This document shows positions 16,266 through 24,410 of a DNA stretch of 64,000 bases, piece after piece. The notes below the pieces were generated by a model that saw only the letters and a list, made by a program, of their open reading frames with translations, was not told the DNA's origin and did not search any database. Position 1 is the stretch's first letter. Every line of letters begins with the position of its first letter. This DNA comes from an uncultured Geobacter sp. (GTDB taxonomy: Bacteria; Desulfobacterota; Desulfuromonadia; Geobacterales; DSM-12255). The translations under genes and the position numbers were made by a program. The DNA lies in NCBI GenBank assembly GCA_937860145.1, contig CALMBF010000165.1, forward strand, positions 1 through 64,000. The letters are read 5' to 3'.

Positions 16266-18254
16266 TCAGTGAATGCCGAGCAAACGCATTTTCCGGTACA
16301 GGGTGTTGCGGCTGATGCCGAGCTGTCGTGCTACCGCCGACAGATTGCCCTGGCAGGATTCCACGGTCTTCCGGATCGCCTCTGCCTCAAGGTGGTCAAG
16401 GCGCTCCGCCGAAGCAGGCTCACTGATCGGTGTCGACCGTGGGTGCTGTCGGTTCGTGGAGGAGGTCTGGGCCGCTTCCCGGTACTGCTCCAGGAAGTCG
16501 TCGGAGAGGTGGGAAGTGCAGATCGCGATGTCGCTGCCGAGCAGGGCCAGGGCGGTGCGAAGCACATTGTGCATCTGTCGGATGTTTCCCGGCCATGGGT
16601 GGTCTTTGAAAATTGCAAGTACCTCGTCAGAGAGTCGCACAGTCCGGCCGGGGCCGGCAATACTATCCATAATGGACTGGGACAATGGTACCAGATCCTC
16701 ACGCTCGCGCAGTCGCGGCAGGGTGAGCACCAGGCCGTTCAATCGGTAGTAGAGATCCTCACGGAAGCGGCCGGCAGTTATTTCGTCCCGAAGTTTCCGA
16801 TTGGTGGCGCAGATAACGGCGATATTGACCGGTTGAGGTGTCCCATCCCCAAGGGGCGTGATGGTCCGTTCTTGAAGCACTCGTAAAAGCCTGGCCTGGA
16901 GCGCCAGGGGCATGTCCCCGATTTCGTCGAGAAACAGAGTCCCCCCGTCGGCCTGCCTGATCTTGCCGATATTTCCTCTGCGCCGCGCCCCGGTAAATGC
17001 TCCCTCCTGGTAACCGAACAGTTCCGACTCGATCAGCCCCTCCGGGATTGCCGCGCAGTTGAGAGCGACGAACGGGGCTTGACGACGGCTACTCCCCTGG
17101 TGCATGGCCAGGGCGAACAGCTCCTTGCCGGTACCCGACTCACCTTCGATCAGGACGGGGATGTCATGGCCCTGCACTCTGCGGGCCTTGTCGATGGCCA
17201 TGCGCATCCGGCTGTCGCCGAATTCCAGGCTGTTGAGTGATTTGAAATGGTTTTCGCTGGCATCGGCATGTCGTGGTTTTTGGGGGACAGCAAGGCCTGA
17301 AAGACCGCGGAATCGGCGCAGCTGTCCCGCTGCCATCCGTACCCGGGCATAAACGTTTGGTCCGCCGGTAATGGGTAGGTGGATGACCGGCTGGGGCGTG
17401 GTTTCGGCCTGGAGCAGCAACGAGTCGTAGGGGATGTCGAACATCTGGTGAAAACCGGCCGCTGTGGCCTGGTATCGATCCAGACCCAGATGGAGCAGGG
17501 CGCTGCGGTTGGCTGCCAGAAGTCTCCCCTCGGGATTGAAGACGGCAATTGCCTCATACATGGTGCCGATGAACTCGGGACGGCTGTGGAAGTGGAGGCA
17601 GATGTCCGACTCGAAACCGCAGGAAAACATCTGGTTCTCGATCTGTTGCACCGAGATCCGGACCAGGGCCATCGTGTGCTGCTGGTAGGCCCTGCAGTCG
17701 CCTGATACATCGAGGGCGCCGAGCAGCTTACCATGGGGATCGAAGATTGGGGAGGCTGAGCAGCTCAGAAAGTCGTTTGCCGCCATGAAATGCTCCGCGC
17801 TGTGGACCACCACCGGACGCTCTTCCACCAGAGCCGTGCCAATGGCATTGGTGCCTCGCACATGTTCTGACCATACCCCCCCCGGCTGGAGGGCAACTTT
17901 TTTAGCCCGGTGTACGAAGTTCGGGTCGCCGAGGGAGTGGAGCACGACTCCTGAAGCGTCGGCCAGGACCACCATGCTGGAGCTGTCGTGAATCTGCTCG
18001 TAGAGGTTTTCCATCACCGGGTAGGACTGGACCAGTAGATTGCGGTTCTTTTCCGTGAGTCCGAACAATTCCGACTTGGAGATCGTGGGAATCGAACCGT
18101 TGTCTCGTCCCATGTCGACGCCGCTCTCCCTGGAGCGCTGCCATGAGCGGACGATATGCTCCGGCACCCTTCCTTCCGGTACGGTGCCAAGGGCAATAAA
18201 CTCGTTTCTGGCGCGATTGACGTTGATTTTACTTACCAACGGAAATTTATACAT
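16266..18254 (-). CDS. Sigma-54-dependent AcoR-family transcriptional activator
   Basis: A 662-residue enhancer-binding protein. The N-terminal half (about residues 70-200) is a GAF-type sensor region with a PAS-like segment near 215-300. The AAA+ domain has Walker [12 protein letters not shown], the sigma-54 contact loop GAFTGA, and Walker [14 protein letters not shown] Fis-type helix-turn-helix ends the protein ([21 protein letters not shown]). AcoR relatives respond to acetoin or aldehyde-type metabolites. It is divergent from the aldehyde dehydrogenase; sigma-54 promoters precede that gene, adh and moaA, so it likely controls all three (inference). GGAGG lies just before the ATG. Confidence 0.93.
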   Translation of the reverse strand: MYKFPLVSKINVNRARNEFIALGTVPEGRVPEHIVRSWQRSRESGVDMGRDNGSIPTISKSELFGLTEKNRNLLVQSYPVMENLYEQIHDSSSMVVLADASGVVLHSLGDPNFVHRAKKVALQPGGVWSEHVRGTNAIGTALVEERPVVVHSAEHFMAANDFLSCSASPIFDPHGKLLGALDVSGDCRAYQQHTMALVRISVQQIENQMFSCGFESDICLHFHSRPEFIGTMYEAIAVFNPEGRLLAANRSALLHLGLDRYQATAAGFHQMFDIPYDSLLLQAETTPQPVIHLPITGGPNVYARVRMAAGQLRRFRGLSGLAVPQKPRHADASENHFKSLNSLEFGDSRMRMAIDKARRVQGHDIPVLIEGESGTGKELFALAMHQGSSRRQAPFVALNCAAIPEGLIESELFGYQEGAFTGARRRGNIGKIRQADGGTLFLDEIGDMPLALQARLLRVLQERTITPLGDGTPQPVNIAVICATNRKLRDEITAGRFREDLYYRLNGLVLTLPRLREREDLVPLSQSIMDSIAGPGRTVRLSDEVLAIFKDHPWPGNIRQMHNVLRTALALLGSDIAICTSHLSDDFLEQYREAAQTSSTNRQHPRSTPISEPASAERLDHLEAEAIRKTVESCQGNLSAVARQLGISRNTLYRKMRLLGIH

Positions 18255-18272
18255 CCTAGTCCTCCGATTAAG

Positions 18273-18350
18273 GTGACAGTACAGTAAAAACTAGTTTTAT
18301 CCCAAAGGGGTGTCCCGGAATGTGACATCTGTTCAGGTGACAGTTGTTAC
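18273..18350. promoter_or_regulatory. Tandem activator sites upstream of aldehyde dehydrogenase
   Basis: GTGACATCTGTTCA (18322-18335) and GTGACAGTTGTTAC (18337-18350) are a 15-nt-period direct repeat of an imperfect dyad; a weaker copy, GTGACAGTACAGTA, lies at 18273-18286 close to the activator's own start. They sit about 190-215 nt upstream of the -24/-12 promoter. Confidence 0.55.
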
Positions 18351-18537
18351 ATGATGGAGCAAGTAATGTGCCTGAATTCCCATTTTGCAGCTTTTGAAGT
18401 TGGGGTAGACTAGGGTGGTCCGTTGGATCACGGGGAAGGGTTGTTCGGGAAAACTGACAGGAAAACGGGGCGATGCGGGGTGGGATACCCCCGTTTACGA
18501 GTTTATGACTGTTTTGGCGAGAACAATGTTTTGAAAT

Positions 18538-18552
18538 TGGCATGTCCGCTGC
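18538..18552 (+). promoter_or_regulatory. Sigma-54 promoter for the aldehyde dehydrogenase
   Basis: TTGGCATGTCCGCTGCT has GG and GC with exact 10-nt spacing and a TGGCA -24 box. Transcription would start near 18564, which excludes the longer coding start at 18542. Confidence 0.7.
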
Positions 18553-18610
18553 TCTGGGGAGGACAGGCACTCTGATGCCACCATCACAGAACAGAGGGAG
18601 AGCGATAGTC

Positions 18611-19951
18611 ATGGAACAATTTGTCCCGGAAGTAGAAAGATTGATCAGGAATGCACGGAAAGCATTGGCGGAATTCAATGGCCTGGATCAGCTGGAAGTG
18701 GACCGTATCGTGGCGGCCATGACCCGGGCCGGTGTGGCCAACGAGCGGAAGCTGGCGGCAATGGCGGTGGAGGAGACCGGTATCGGCAACGTCGAGGACA
18801 AGGTGATCAAGAACCACTTCGGCACCCAGGTGGTCTACGACTACATGCGCGGCAAACCGTCGGTCGGCATCATCGAAGAGGATGACGGAATCCTGACAAT
18901 TGCCGAACCGTTCGGCATCATCGCCGCGCTCACTCCGACTACCAACCCCACATCCACCACGATGTTCAAGTCACTGATTTCCCTTAAAGGCCGGAACGTC
19001 ATAGTTTTCGCCTTCCACCCACGGGCGCAGAAATGCAGTGAGGAAGCTGCCAGGATCATGCTGGACGCGGCCGTTGCCGCCGGCGCTCCTGCAAACTGCA
19101 TCCAGTGGATTACCCATCCCTCCATCGAGGCGACCGATGCCCTGATGAAGCATCCAGAGGTGGCTATGGTCATCGCCACCGGCGGTGGTGCCATGGTCAA
19201 GGCTGCCTACAGCTCCGGCCATCCGGCCCTGGGGGTCGGACCGGGCAATGTGCCGGTCTATATCGAGAAGAGCGCGAATCTCGAAATCGCCATACCCGAT
19301 GTCATTGCCTCGAAGACCTTTGATAACGGCACCATCTGTTCCTCTGATCAGTCGGTCATCTTCGACGATCAGGCTGTCGCTGAACGGGCACTGAAACTTT
19401 TCGCGGAGCAGGGTGCCCATCTTGCGAATTTTGAAGAAAAAGCGAAGCTCGAGGCAGTGATGTTCGACAAGGAGCGGGGCGTTCCCTCCATGGCTATCGT
19501 CGGCAAGCGACCGAAGGTCATCGCCGATCTGGCCGGTTTCAGCATCCCTGAGGAGACGAAACTGATTCTGGTGCCGCTCACCACAACCGGTCCGGAAGAC
19601 TGGATGAGCCATGAAAAGCTTTCCCCCGTGCTGGGCTGGTTCATCGTTGACAGTAAGGAAGAGGCCATTTCGGCTGCGGTCAGCCAGCTTGAGTTCGGTG
19701 GCGCCGGACACTCGGCCGTGGTCTTTACTGAAAACGAGGAGGTGGCCAAGGAGTTCGCCCTGCGGGTACCGGCCAACCGGGTGGTCTGGAACCAGCCGTC
19801 TGTTCACGGCACCATTGGTGCCCTCTACAACAGCCTGGTGCCGTCCCTCACCCTCGGCTGCGGCGCCATGGGCGGGAACATCACCACTGAAAATGTCGGC
19901 TACAAGAATCTGCTCAATCTCAAGCGCGTGGCCAGAAGAAAGGCTGCCTGA
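18611..19951 (+). CDS. CoA-acylating (acet)aldehyde dehydrogenase, AdhE N-domain-like
   Basis: A 446-residue aldehyde dehydrogenase matching the N-terminal half of AdhE. It has TPTTNPTSTTMFK, GGGAMVKAAYSSG, GVGPGNVPVYI and the catalytic cysteine in FDNGTICSSDQSVI. This class converts acetaldehyde, NAD+ and CoA to acetyl-CoA. There is no C-terminal alcohol dehydrogenase domain, so it is a stand-alone enzyme; the Fe-ADH at 10653 can supply that activity. ATG 18611 has GGGAGAG upstream. Its sigma-54 promoter and activator sites indicate control by the divergent AcoR-like protein. With the AOR it gives two fates for acetaldehyde, acetyl-CoA or acetate. Confidence 0.92.
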   Translation: MEQFVPEVERLIRNARKALAEFNGLDQLEVDRIVAAMTRAGVANERKLAAMAVEETGIGNVEDKVIKNHFGTQVVYDYMRGKPSVGIIEEDDGILTIAEPFGIIAALTPTTNPTSTTMFKSLISLKGRNVIVFAFHPRAQKCSEEAARIMLDAAVAAGAPANCIQWITHPSIEATDALMKHPEVAMVIATGGGAMVKAAYSSGHPALGVGPGNVPVYIEKSANLEIAIPDVIASKTFDNGTICSSDQSVIFDDQAVAERALKLFAEQGAHLANFEEKAKLEAVMFDKERGVPSMAIVGKRPKVIADLAGFSIPEETKLILVPLTTTGPEDWMSHEKLSPVLGWFIVDSKEEAISAAVSQLEFGGAGHSAVVFTENEEVAKEFALRVPANRVVWNQPSVHGTIGALYNSLVPSLTLGCGAMGGNITTENVGYKNLLNLKRVARRKAA

Positions 19952-20290
19952 TAAATCCTGTGACAACGCTATGGGGCGGATCGTAGCAGATGTGGCGCAT
20001 CCGCCGCCATAGGGTTCCAATGGGGAGTTTCAGTAAAGGATTGCCTAAAAATACTATGAGGGTAGCGTTTTAAAATATTTTAGATTAATATCCTCATCTT
20101 GTTGATCTGGCCTGACAGGTCTAGCCGGCTTTCTGGGGATATATGCTACAGTTGTCACGGGCGTGATGTGGAGTAATGCAACAATTTAAGCCCGGTAAGT
20201 AAGCCACTAACCCGCCAAAGCCGTCTAGCGTGCCGTTTTGCCTTTGTGCTGTGGCGTGTGCATGTAATTTGCAGCTACATAAACGAATAA
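19952..20290. other. Intergenic region without a recognisable gene
   Basis: 339 nt with an AT-rich stretch at 20060-20095 and no convincing reading frame. It must hold the promoter for the riboswitch-led transcript that follows, but no clear -35/-10 pair was found. Confidence 0.6.
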
Positions 20291-20390
20291 CTCTCTCCGA
20301 GTCTTCTCGCCTACCGGGTTTATCCCCATGGCGTTTGGCCACTGGGTAGTGCTGGAAACGGCACTGCCTCCCTTTTGGAAAGGAGATCCC
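20291..20390 (+). promoter_or_regulatory. Moco/Tuco-type riboswitch before TiaS-like gene
   Basis: Same conserved blocks as the elements at 11946 and 21518. TCTCC (20294-20298) pairs with GGAGA (20382-20386). The GAAA hairpin AGTGCTG/CGGCACT pairs at all seven positions and differs in sequence from the other two copies, which is covariation. An intrinsic terminator follows at 20419, pointing to control by transcription termination. Confidence 0.85.
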
Positions 20391-20418
20391 GGAGCGCCGA
20401 AAGTCCGTTCGGTGTGTG

Positions 20419-20453
20419 AGGGACTCTTTCCATCTGGGGAGAGTCCCTTTTTT
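20419..20453 (+). terminator. Intrinsic terminator downstream of riboswitch
   Basis: AGGGACTCT (20419-20427) pairs with AGAGTCCCT (20440-20448) and is followed by a T6 run. It lies 52 nt before the TiaS-like start codon and is the probable expression platform. Confidence 0.85.
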
Positions 20454-20504
20454 ATTCGTAAATTCGGGCAGTAACGGCAGTCATATAAGCCATTCGAGGT
20501 GATT

Positions 20505-21248
20505 ATGCAGATCGCAATCAGTATCGATGATACCGACAATCTGGAGAGTCGGGGAACGGGGGCGCTGGCATCCCTCCTGGCCGAGGAGATTGAACTGAGG
20601 AGATGGGGAAGGAGCCACTATGTCACCCGCCATCAACTCCTGGTCCACCCGGACATCCCCTATACCTCCCACAACAGTGCCATGTGCTTTACGGCAGACA
20701 TCGTCCCGGAATACCTGCAGAGCATCATCGACTATGCCGCCGGCTTTCTCGACAGGGAGAGCGCAACCGGTTCGGATCCCGGTCTCTGTGTCGTGCCGAT
20801 CGATCGCCTGGAGCGGTGTGCCGATCTGATCCATTTCGGCCATAGGGCCAAGGAGGTCGTCCTTTCCAAGGAGGATGCCTATGCCCTGGCATCCCGGTCG
20901 GGCATTCACCTCTCCGAACATGGGGGGACCGGCCAGGGGGTGATCGGTGCCCTGGCCGGAGCCGGCCTGCGTCTCTCCGGTAATGACGGCAGACTTAAGG
21001 GGTGCCTGCCTGTCGCTGCCAGGAACGGTTGTGTCTCGGTGGCGGAACTGCGAGCCCATGACGATGTGGACGAGGTGCGCAGCATCGACGGCATCGAGTT
21101 GAGCGGGGACGAGCAGGTCCGGTTGGGGGACAAGGTAAAGACCGTGTTGCTGGAGGGGAAAGCGGTACTCCTCATCGAACCCCTCGCCGGTGCCGCCGAT
21201 GGCGTTGCCTGGCAGACCTGCTCCAAACAACGACTGAAGCGTTTTTGA
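20505..21248 (+). CDS. TiaS-like TCKD (IDDTD) domain protein, riboswitch-controlled
   Basis: A 247-residue protein starting MQIAISIDDTDNLESRGTGA. The SIDDTDN motif, the GGTGQGVIGALAGAGLRLSG segment (about residues 140-160) and a mixed alpha/beta pattern resemble the kinase-like TCKD domain of archaeal TiaS (tRNA-Ile2 agmatidine synthetase). The ferredoxin-like, OB-fold and zinc-ribbon domains of TiaS are absent, so a tRNA role is unlikely. Its leader carries a Moco/Tuco riboswitch and terminator, which implies a task in molybdenum/tungsten cofactor or metal metabolism. ATG 20505 follows GAGG; a GTG two codons earlier overlaps that site. Its stop is two bases before a small cysteine protein. 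Biochemical function unknown. Confidence 0.75.
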   Translation: MQIAISIDDTDNLESRGTGALASLLAEEIELRRWGRSHYVTRHQLLVHPDIPYTSHNSAMCFTADIVPEYLQSIIDYAAGFLDRESATGSDPGLCVVPIDRLERCADLIHFGHRAKEVVLSKEDAYALASRSGIHLSEHGGTGQGVIGALAGAGLRLSGNDGRLKGCLPVAARNGCVSVAELRAHDDVDEVRSIDGIELSGDEQVRLGDKVKTVLLEGKAVLLIEPLAGAADGVAWQTCSKQRLKRF

Positions 21249-21250
21249 CA

Positions 21251-21472
21251 ATGGAGTCTTTTCCGTTTTATCTGGATAGTACTGGACAGAGGCAGTTTGC
21301 GGGTGGCCAGGATGACTGGCGGAGCGCCGCCCAGGTGGCAGACCAGTGCCTGGAATTCCTTCAGGACGTGGATGAGGAGTTGGTCGCCGACGAGCCCCGT
21401 TCCTGCTACAACTGCCGTCTCCGGCGCTGGACCGCCCGTTCGTTCACCTGCATGGGAGACGGTTTTTTCTGA
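21251..21472 (+). CDS. Small cysteine-motif protein following the TiaS-like gene
   Basis: A 73-residue soluble protein (MESFPFYLDSTGQRQ...) with an acidic middle and a C-terminal SCYNCRLRRWTARSFTCMGD segment, where CxxC plus a third cysteine could bind zinc or an Fe-S cluster. ATG 21251 lies two bases after the upstream stop, so it is translationally coupled and shares the riboswitch. No recognised family. It could be the nucleic-acid- or metal-binding partner of the TiaS-like protein (speculative). Confidence 0.7.
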   Translation: MESFPFYLDSTGQRQFAGGQDDWRSAAQVADQCLEFLQDVDEELVADEPRSCYNCRLRRWTARSFTCMGDGFF

Positions 21473-21479
21473 CCCTCTG

Positions 21480-21507
21480 TTGACGTAGCGAGTCGGTGCT
21501 GTACAAC
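21480..21507 (+). promoter_or_regulatory. Candidate sigma-70 promoter for the porin leader
   Basis: TTGACG (21480-21485), 16-nt spacer, TACAAC (21502-21507). The start would fall near 21514, immediately before the riboswitch. Confidence 0.45.
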
Positions 21508-21517
21508 TGAATAGTCT

Positions 21518-21617
21518 CACTTCTCCGAGCCGTACCGCCTGAAGGGACCTGTTTCCCATGGCGGCCGGCCATCGGGCCCTGCGGGAAACTGCAGGACCTT
21601 CCTCTGAAAAGGAGAAC
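21518..21617 (+). promoter_or_regulatory. Moco/Tuco-type riboswitch in the porin leader
   Basis: The best-conserved copy: TCTCCGAGCC, CCGCCTGAAGGGA, CCCATGGCGGCCGGCCA, and TCTCC (21522-21526) pairing with GGAGA (21611-21615). The GAAA hairpin CCTGCGG/CTGCAGG pairs at all seven positions. A hairpin at 21641 may be its expression platform. Confidence 0.87.
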
Positions 21618-21640
21618 CTCGTGTGGCGTACCTCCTGCGT

Positions 21641-21673
21641 CAAGGGGCTCTTCTATGCCAGGGGAGCCCCTTG
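21641..21673 (+). terminator. Hairpin downstream of the porin riboswitch
   Basis: A perfect 10-bp stem, CAAGGGGCTC with GAGCCCCTTG, followed by a weak U-rich tail (GTTGTTCT). Likely an attenuator. Confidence 0.6.
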
Positions 21674-21720
21674 GTTGTTCTGCGGGAATCATCCCGCTTA
21701 TTCCATGCATGGAGGTAAGA

Positions 21721-22959
21721 ATGAAAAGAGAAGTTATCGCGACGGCCGGCCTGTTGGCCATGGTCCTCTGCCAGGGGGCAGAGGCAAAGACCCTGGAGGA
21801 TGTCCTCAAGGAGAAGGGGGTCATTACCGAGGCAGACTACAAGGAGATCACCGCTAGCAAGGCTCTCAGCTACAAACCGGGGAAGGGATTCACCTTCAGC
21901 TCCGAGGACGAGAAGTTCAAACTCTCCCTGGGGGGGAGGGTCCAGGCCCGCTATACCTTCACCGACCTTGAGGACAACAGCAAGAGCGCCGATTCGAGCA
22001 AGTGGGAAGTCCGGCGGATGAAGCTCTGGCTCGCCGGCAATGCCTACAGCAAGGACCTCACCTATCTCTTCCAGGCCGATTTTACCCAGGGGAGCTCGTC
22101 CAAGCTCCTCGAGCACGCCTACCTGAACTACCGCCTGATCGACGAACTCCAGATCCTCGCGGGCCAGACCAAAGTCCCCTTCGGCCGGCAGTGGCTCAAC
22201 TCTTCCGGGGGGCTGCAGTTTGTTGACCGCTCGGTCGTCTCCGATACCTTCCGCCCCGGCTATGACGCGGGGGTAAAACTTTCCGGCGACATCCTGAACG
22301 GCCTGACAACCTACGAAGTGGGGGTGTACGGCGGGGCCGGCCAGAGCACGACCCGCACCGTCAACGACAATGCCGTTGCCGCGAGGGTGACGGTGAACCC
22401 CTTTGGCAAGGTGGCATATACGGAGTCAGACCTGGACAACAGTGTTAAACCGCTTCTCTCCCTCGGCGGCAACTACTACGGCAATACCCTGCAGAAGACG
22501 GGGGCCTCGACCCTCGAAACGAACAACGTTACCCTGGCCGGCACCAGCGGCTGGCTCGGCAAGGGGCTGTCCACCTTCAATGCCAGTGAGAAGGTCGACG
22601 TCAACAGCTTCGGAGCCGATGCAGTTTTCAAGTGGCGCGGTCTTTCGGCCCAGGCCGAGTACCTCCTTGGGCAGGCCGATGGCCAGACCACCAGCAAGAC
22701 GCTCCGTGCCCATGGCTTCCATGCCCAGGCCGGTTACTGCATCATCCCCAAGACTCTTGAAGCGGCGTTCCGTTACGGTTACCTCGATCCAAACCGGGAC
22801 AAGAGCAACGACCTCGTCAGGGAGACCGCCGGTGCGATCTCCTGGTACTTCGACAAGCATAACCTGAAACTCCAGGGTGATATCACCAACACCCACGACC
22901 AGGCCAAGGGGAAAGCGGATGACTTAGCGTTCCGGCTCCAGGCCCAGCTTACTTTCTAG
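21721..22959 (+). CDS. OprO/OprP-type anion porin, riboswitch-controlled
   Basis: A 412-residue outer-membrane protein with a signal peptide (MKREVIATAGLLAMVLCQGAEA). An N-terminal EDVLKEKGVITEADYKE segment typical of the porin O/P family is followed by alternating beta strands: GGRVQARYTF, EVRRMKLWLAG, LTYLFQADF, AGQTKVPFGRQ. The C-terminus ends in Phe (LQAQLTF), the assembly signal of beta-barrels. Phosphate-selective porins of this family pass oxyanions. Here the gene has a Moco/Tuco riboswitch leader and lies upstream of moaE and tungstate-transport genes, so tungstate or molybdate uptake across the outer membrane is a reasonable inference. GGAGG lies before ATG 21721; an in-frame start at 21655 would lie inside the leader hairpin. 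Confidence 0.88.
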   Translation: MKREVIATAGLLAMVLCQGAEAKTLEDVLKEKGVITEADYKEITASKALSYKPGKGFTFSSEDEKFKLSLGGRVQARYTFTDLEDNSKSADSSKWEVRRMKLWLAGNAYSKDLTYLFQADFTQGSSSKLLEHAYLNYRLIDELQILAGQTKVPFGRQWLNSSGGLQFVDRSVVSDTFRPGYDAGVKLSGDILNGLTTYEVGVYGGAGQSTTRTVNDNAVAARVTVNPFGKVAYTESDLDNSVKPLLSLGGNYYGNTLQKTGASTLETNNVTLAGTSGWLGKGLSTFNASEKVDVNSFGADAVFKWRGLSAQAEYLLGQADGQTTSKTLRAHGFHAQAGYCIIPKTLEAAFRYGYLDPNRDKSNDLVRETAGAISWYFDKHNLKLQGDITNTHDQAKGKADDLAFRLQAQLTF

Positions 22960-22967
22960 TCTAGCGA

Positions 22968-22993
22968 CGGGGATGGAGCGATCTCCATCCCCG
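22968..22993 (+). terminator. Hairpin between porin and moaE
   Basis: A perfect 11-bp stem (CGGGGATGGAG and its complement) with a CGAT loop and no T-run, ending 6 nt before the moaE ribosome binding site. Perhaps a partial terminator or stabiliser. Confidence 0.5.
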
Positions 22994-23012
22994 CTCCACG
23001 GAGGTATTCATC

Positions 23013-23402
23013 TTGATTCTTTCAGTTACCCATGACCCGATCGATCCGGCGGCAGCCTATGGATGTATTGAAAAAAATAAGACCGGCTCGGTTGTCTTTC
23101 ACTATGCTGTTGTTAAATCGCAACGAGGAGCGGGCGGCTTGACGAGTTGTATCGAATATGAAACCACTGCCGGTACAGAGCGGGAGATGGCGGGCATTGC
23201 CGCCGAGCTGCAGGATAAATGGCATATTGAGGACGTGCTGCTCATTAGGAGAGTGGGATGTCTGGGTGTCGGTGATATAATTTCCCTGGTTGCGGTCAGT
23301 TCACCCAACAGTGAAGATGCATTTGCCTCATGCCGGCATGGTATCACCCTGATGAAAAAGATGACCACCATCGTGAAGCGGGAAATATTTGCCGCAGCGT
23401 GA
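23013..23402 (+). CDS. moaE: Molybdopterin synthase catalytic subunit MoaE
   Basis: A 129-residue MoaE-like protein that would transfer sulfur from thiocarboxylated MoaD to precursor Z. It retains the CIEYET strand, KWHIEDVLLIRRVGCLGVGD, AVSSPNSEDAFASCRHGI and the lysine-rich end LMKKMTTIVKRE. The N-terminal region is divergent from the usual GTVR motif. It uses a TTG start at 23013, with GGAGG eight bases upstream and no better ATG. No MoaD gene is adjacent; the MoaD-like protein at 13888 is the only visible partner. Confidence 0.85.
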   Translation: MILSVTHDPIDPAAAYGCIEKNKTGSVVFHYAVVKSQRGAGGLTSCIEYETTAGTEREMAGIAAELQDKWHIEDVLLIRRVGCLGVGDIISLVAVSSPNSEDAFASCRHGITLMKKMTTIVKREIFAAA

Positions 23403-23549
23403 CTTATCTGTTACGCCGGATGACGGTCAAAATGGCCATATTCCCCCGAATAGCTGCAGTAACTGCCTTTCTTGCTGAATGGCGTACAGGTTGTATTGCT
23501 GATTGCACTCATGTTCTTACTGAATCCAATTTAAAGAAGGGGGTATGGA

Positions 23550-24401
23550 ATGCGCAGCATACGTCTGGTATCTGGATTGGTTGCCTTGATCTGTTTAATG
23601 GGCACTATTTCGCTGGCTGAGGATCGCACAATCCTCATGGCGAGCACAATCGGTCCGATTGATGCCGGGATAGTGCCGGCGCTTGAGGATCAGTTCGAAA
23701 AAGAAAGCGGTATCCGTGTCAGACATGTTGGTGCGGGGACCGGTGAGGCCTTGAAAATAGCTGAACAGGGAACTGTCGACCTGGTGTTGGTGCACGCAAA
23801 ATCGCTGGAGGAGAAGTTCGTTGCGGCCGGTTACGGCACCGAGCGCATCCCATTCATGTACAACGATTTCGTCATTGTCGGCCCGGCTGATGACCCGGCA
23901 GGTATCCGTGGCATGAAGAGTGCGCCAACGGCGCTTGCCACCATAGCCCGGCAGCAGAAGCGGTTCATCAGTCGCGGCGACAAATCGGGTACCCACGTGG
24001 CCGAACTGGAGCTCTGGTCAAAGGGTGGGGTGAAACCGGCTGGTGACTGGTATGTGTTTTATGAGAAGGGTCGTGAAGGGAATGGTCCGACTCTGAAATA
24101 TACAGACCAGCAGGGTGCTTATACGGTTATCGATCGAGCTACATGGTTGTCGCTGAAAGCGGGCCTTCGATTGCAGGTATTGGTTGAAGGTGACGAAGCA
24201 CTACTCAACTATATTTCTCTTATCCCGATTAACCCTGCACGTTTCCCGAAAGTTGACCATGGCGCAGCCATGGCTTTCATCTCCTGGCTTACCGATCCGG
24301 ACAAGGGGCAACTGCTGGTGCGGGATTTTGGCAGGGAGAAGTTCGGTGAGCCGCTCTTTTTTCCCAATTCCCTTGACTGGGTGCGACGCATGAAAAAATA
24401 A
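23550..24401 (+). CDS. TupA-like periplasmic binding protein, divergent paralogue
   Basis: A 283-residue secreted protein (signal peptide MRSIRLVSGLVALICLMGTISLA). It is homologous along its length to the TupA encoded next: EQGTVDLVLVHAKSLEEKFV, YNDFVIVGPADDPAGIRGMK, FISRGDKSGTHVAELELW, IPINPARFPKVDHGAAMAF, KFGEPLFFPN. The tungstate-binding TTTS motif of TupA is replaced by STIGPIDAG, so ligand contacts differ. It may bind a different oxyanion or tune specificity while sharing TupBC. RBS AAGGGGG precedes the ATG. Confidence 0.85.
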   Translation: MRSIRLVSGLVALICLMGTISLAEDRTILMASTIGPIDAGIVPALEDQFEKESGIRVRHVGAGTGEALKIAEQGTVDLVLVHAKSLEEKFVAAGYGTERIPFMYNDFVIVGPADDPAGIRGMKSAPTALATIARQQKRFISRGDKSGTHVAELELWSKGGVKPAGDWYVFYEKGREGNGPTLKYTDQQGAYTVIDRATWLSLKAGLRLQVLVEGDEALLNYISLIPINPARFPKVDHGAAMAFISWLTDPDKGQLLVRDFGREKFGEPLFFPNSLDWVRRMKK

Positions 24402-24410
24402 GCGGCATGG

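Noticed and set aside
18515-18529. Second -24/-12-like element TGGCGAGAACAATGT
   Set aside because: The -12 position is GT rather than GC; the element at 18538-18552 has both invariant pairs.
18542-18610. Longer start of the aldehyde dehydrogenase at 18542
   Set aside because: It would lie within the predicted sigma-54 promoter, upstream of the transcription start.
10653-19951. A bifunctional AdhE
   Set aside because: The aldehyde and alcohol dehydrogenases are separate genes more than 6 kb apart, each of normal single-domain length.
23480-23494. Possible sigma-54 promoter TGGCGTACAGGTTGT before the TupA-like gene
   Set aside because: The -12 dinucleotide is GT, so the invariant GC is missing.
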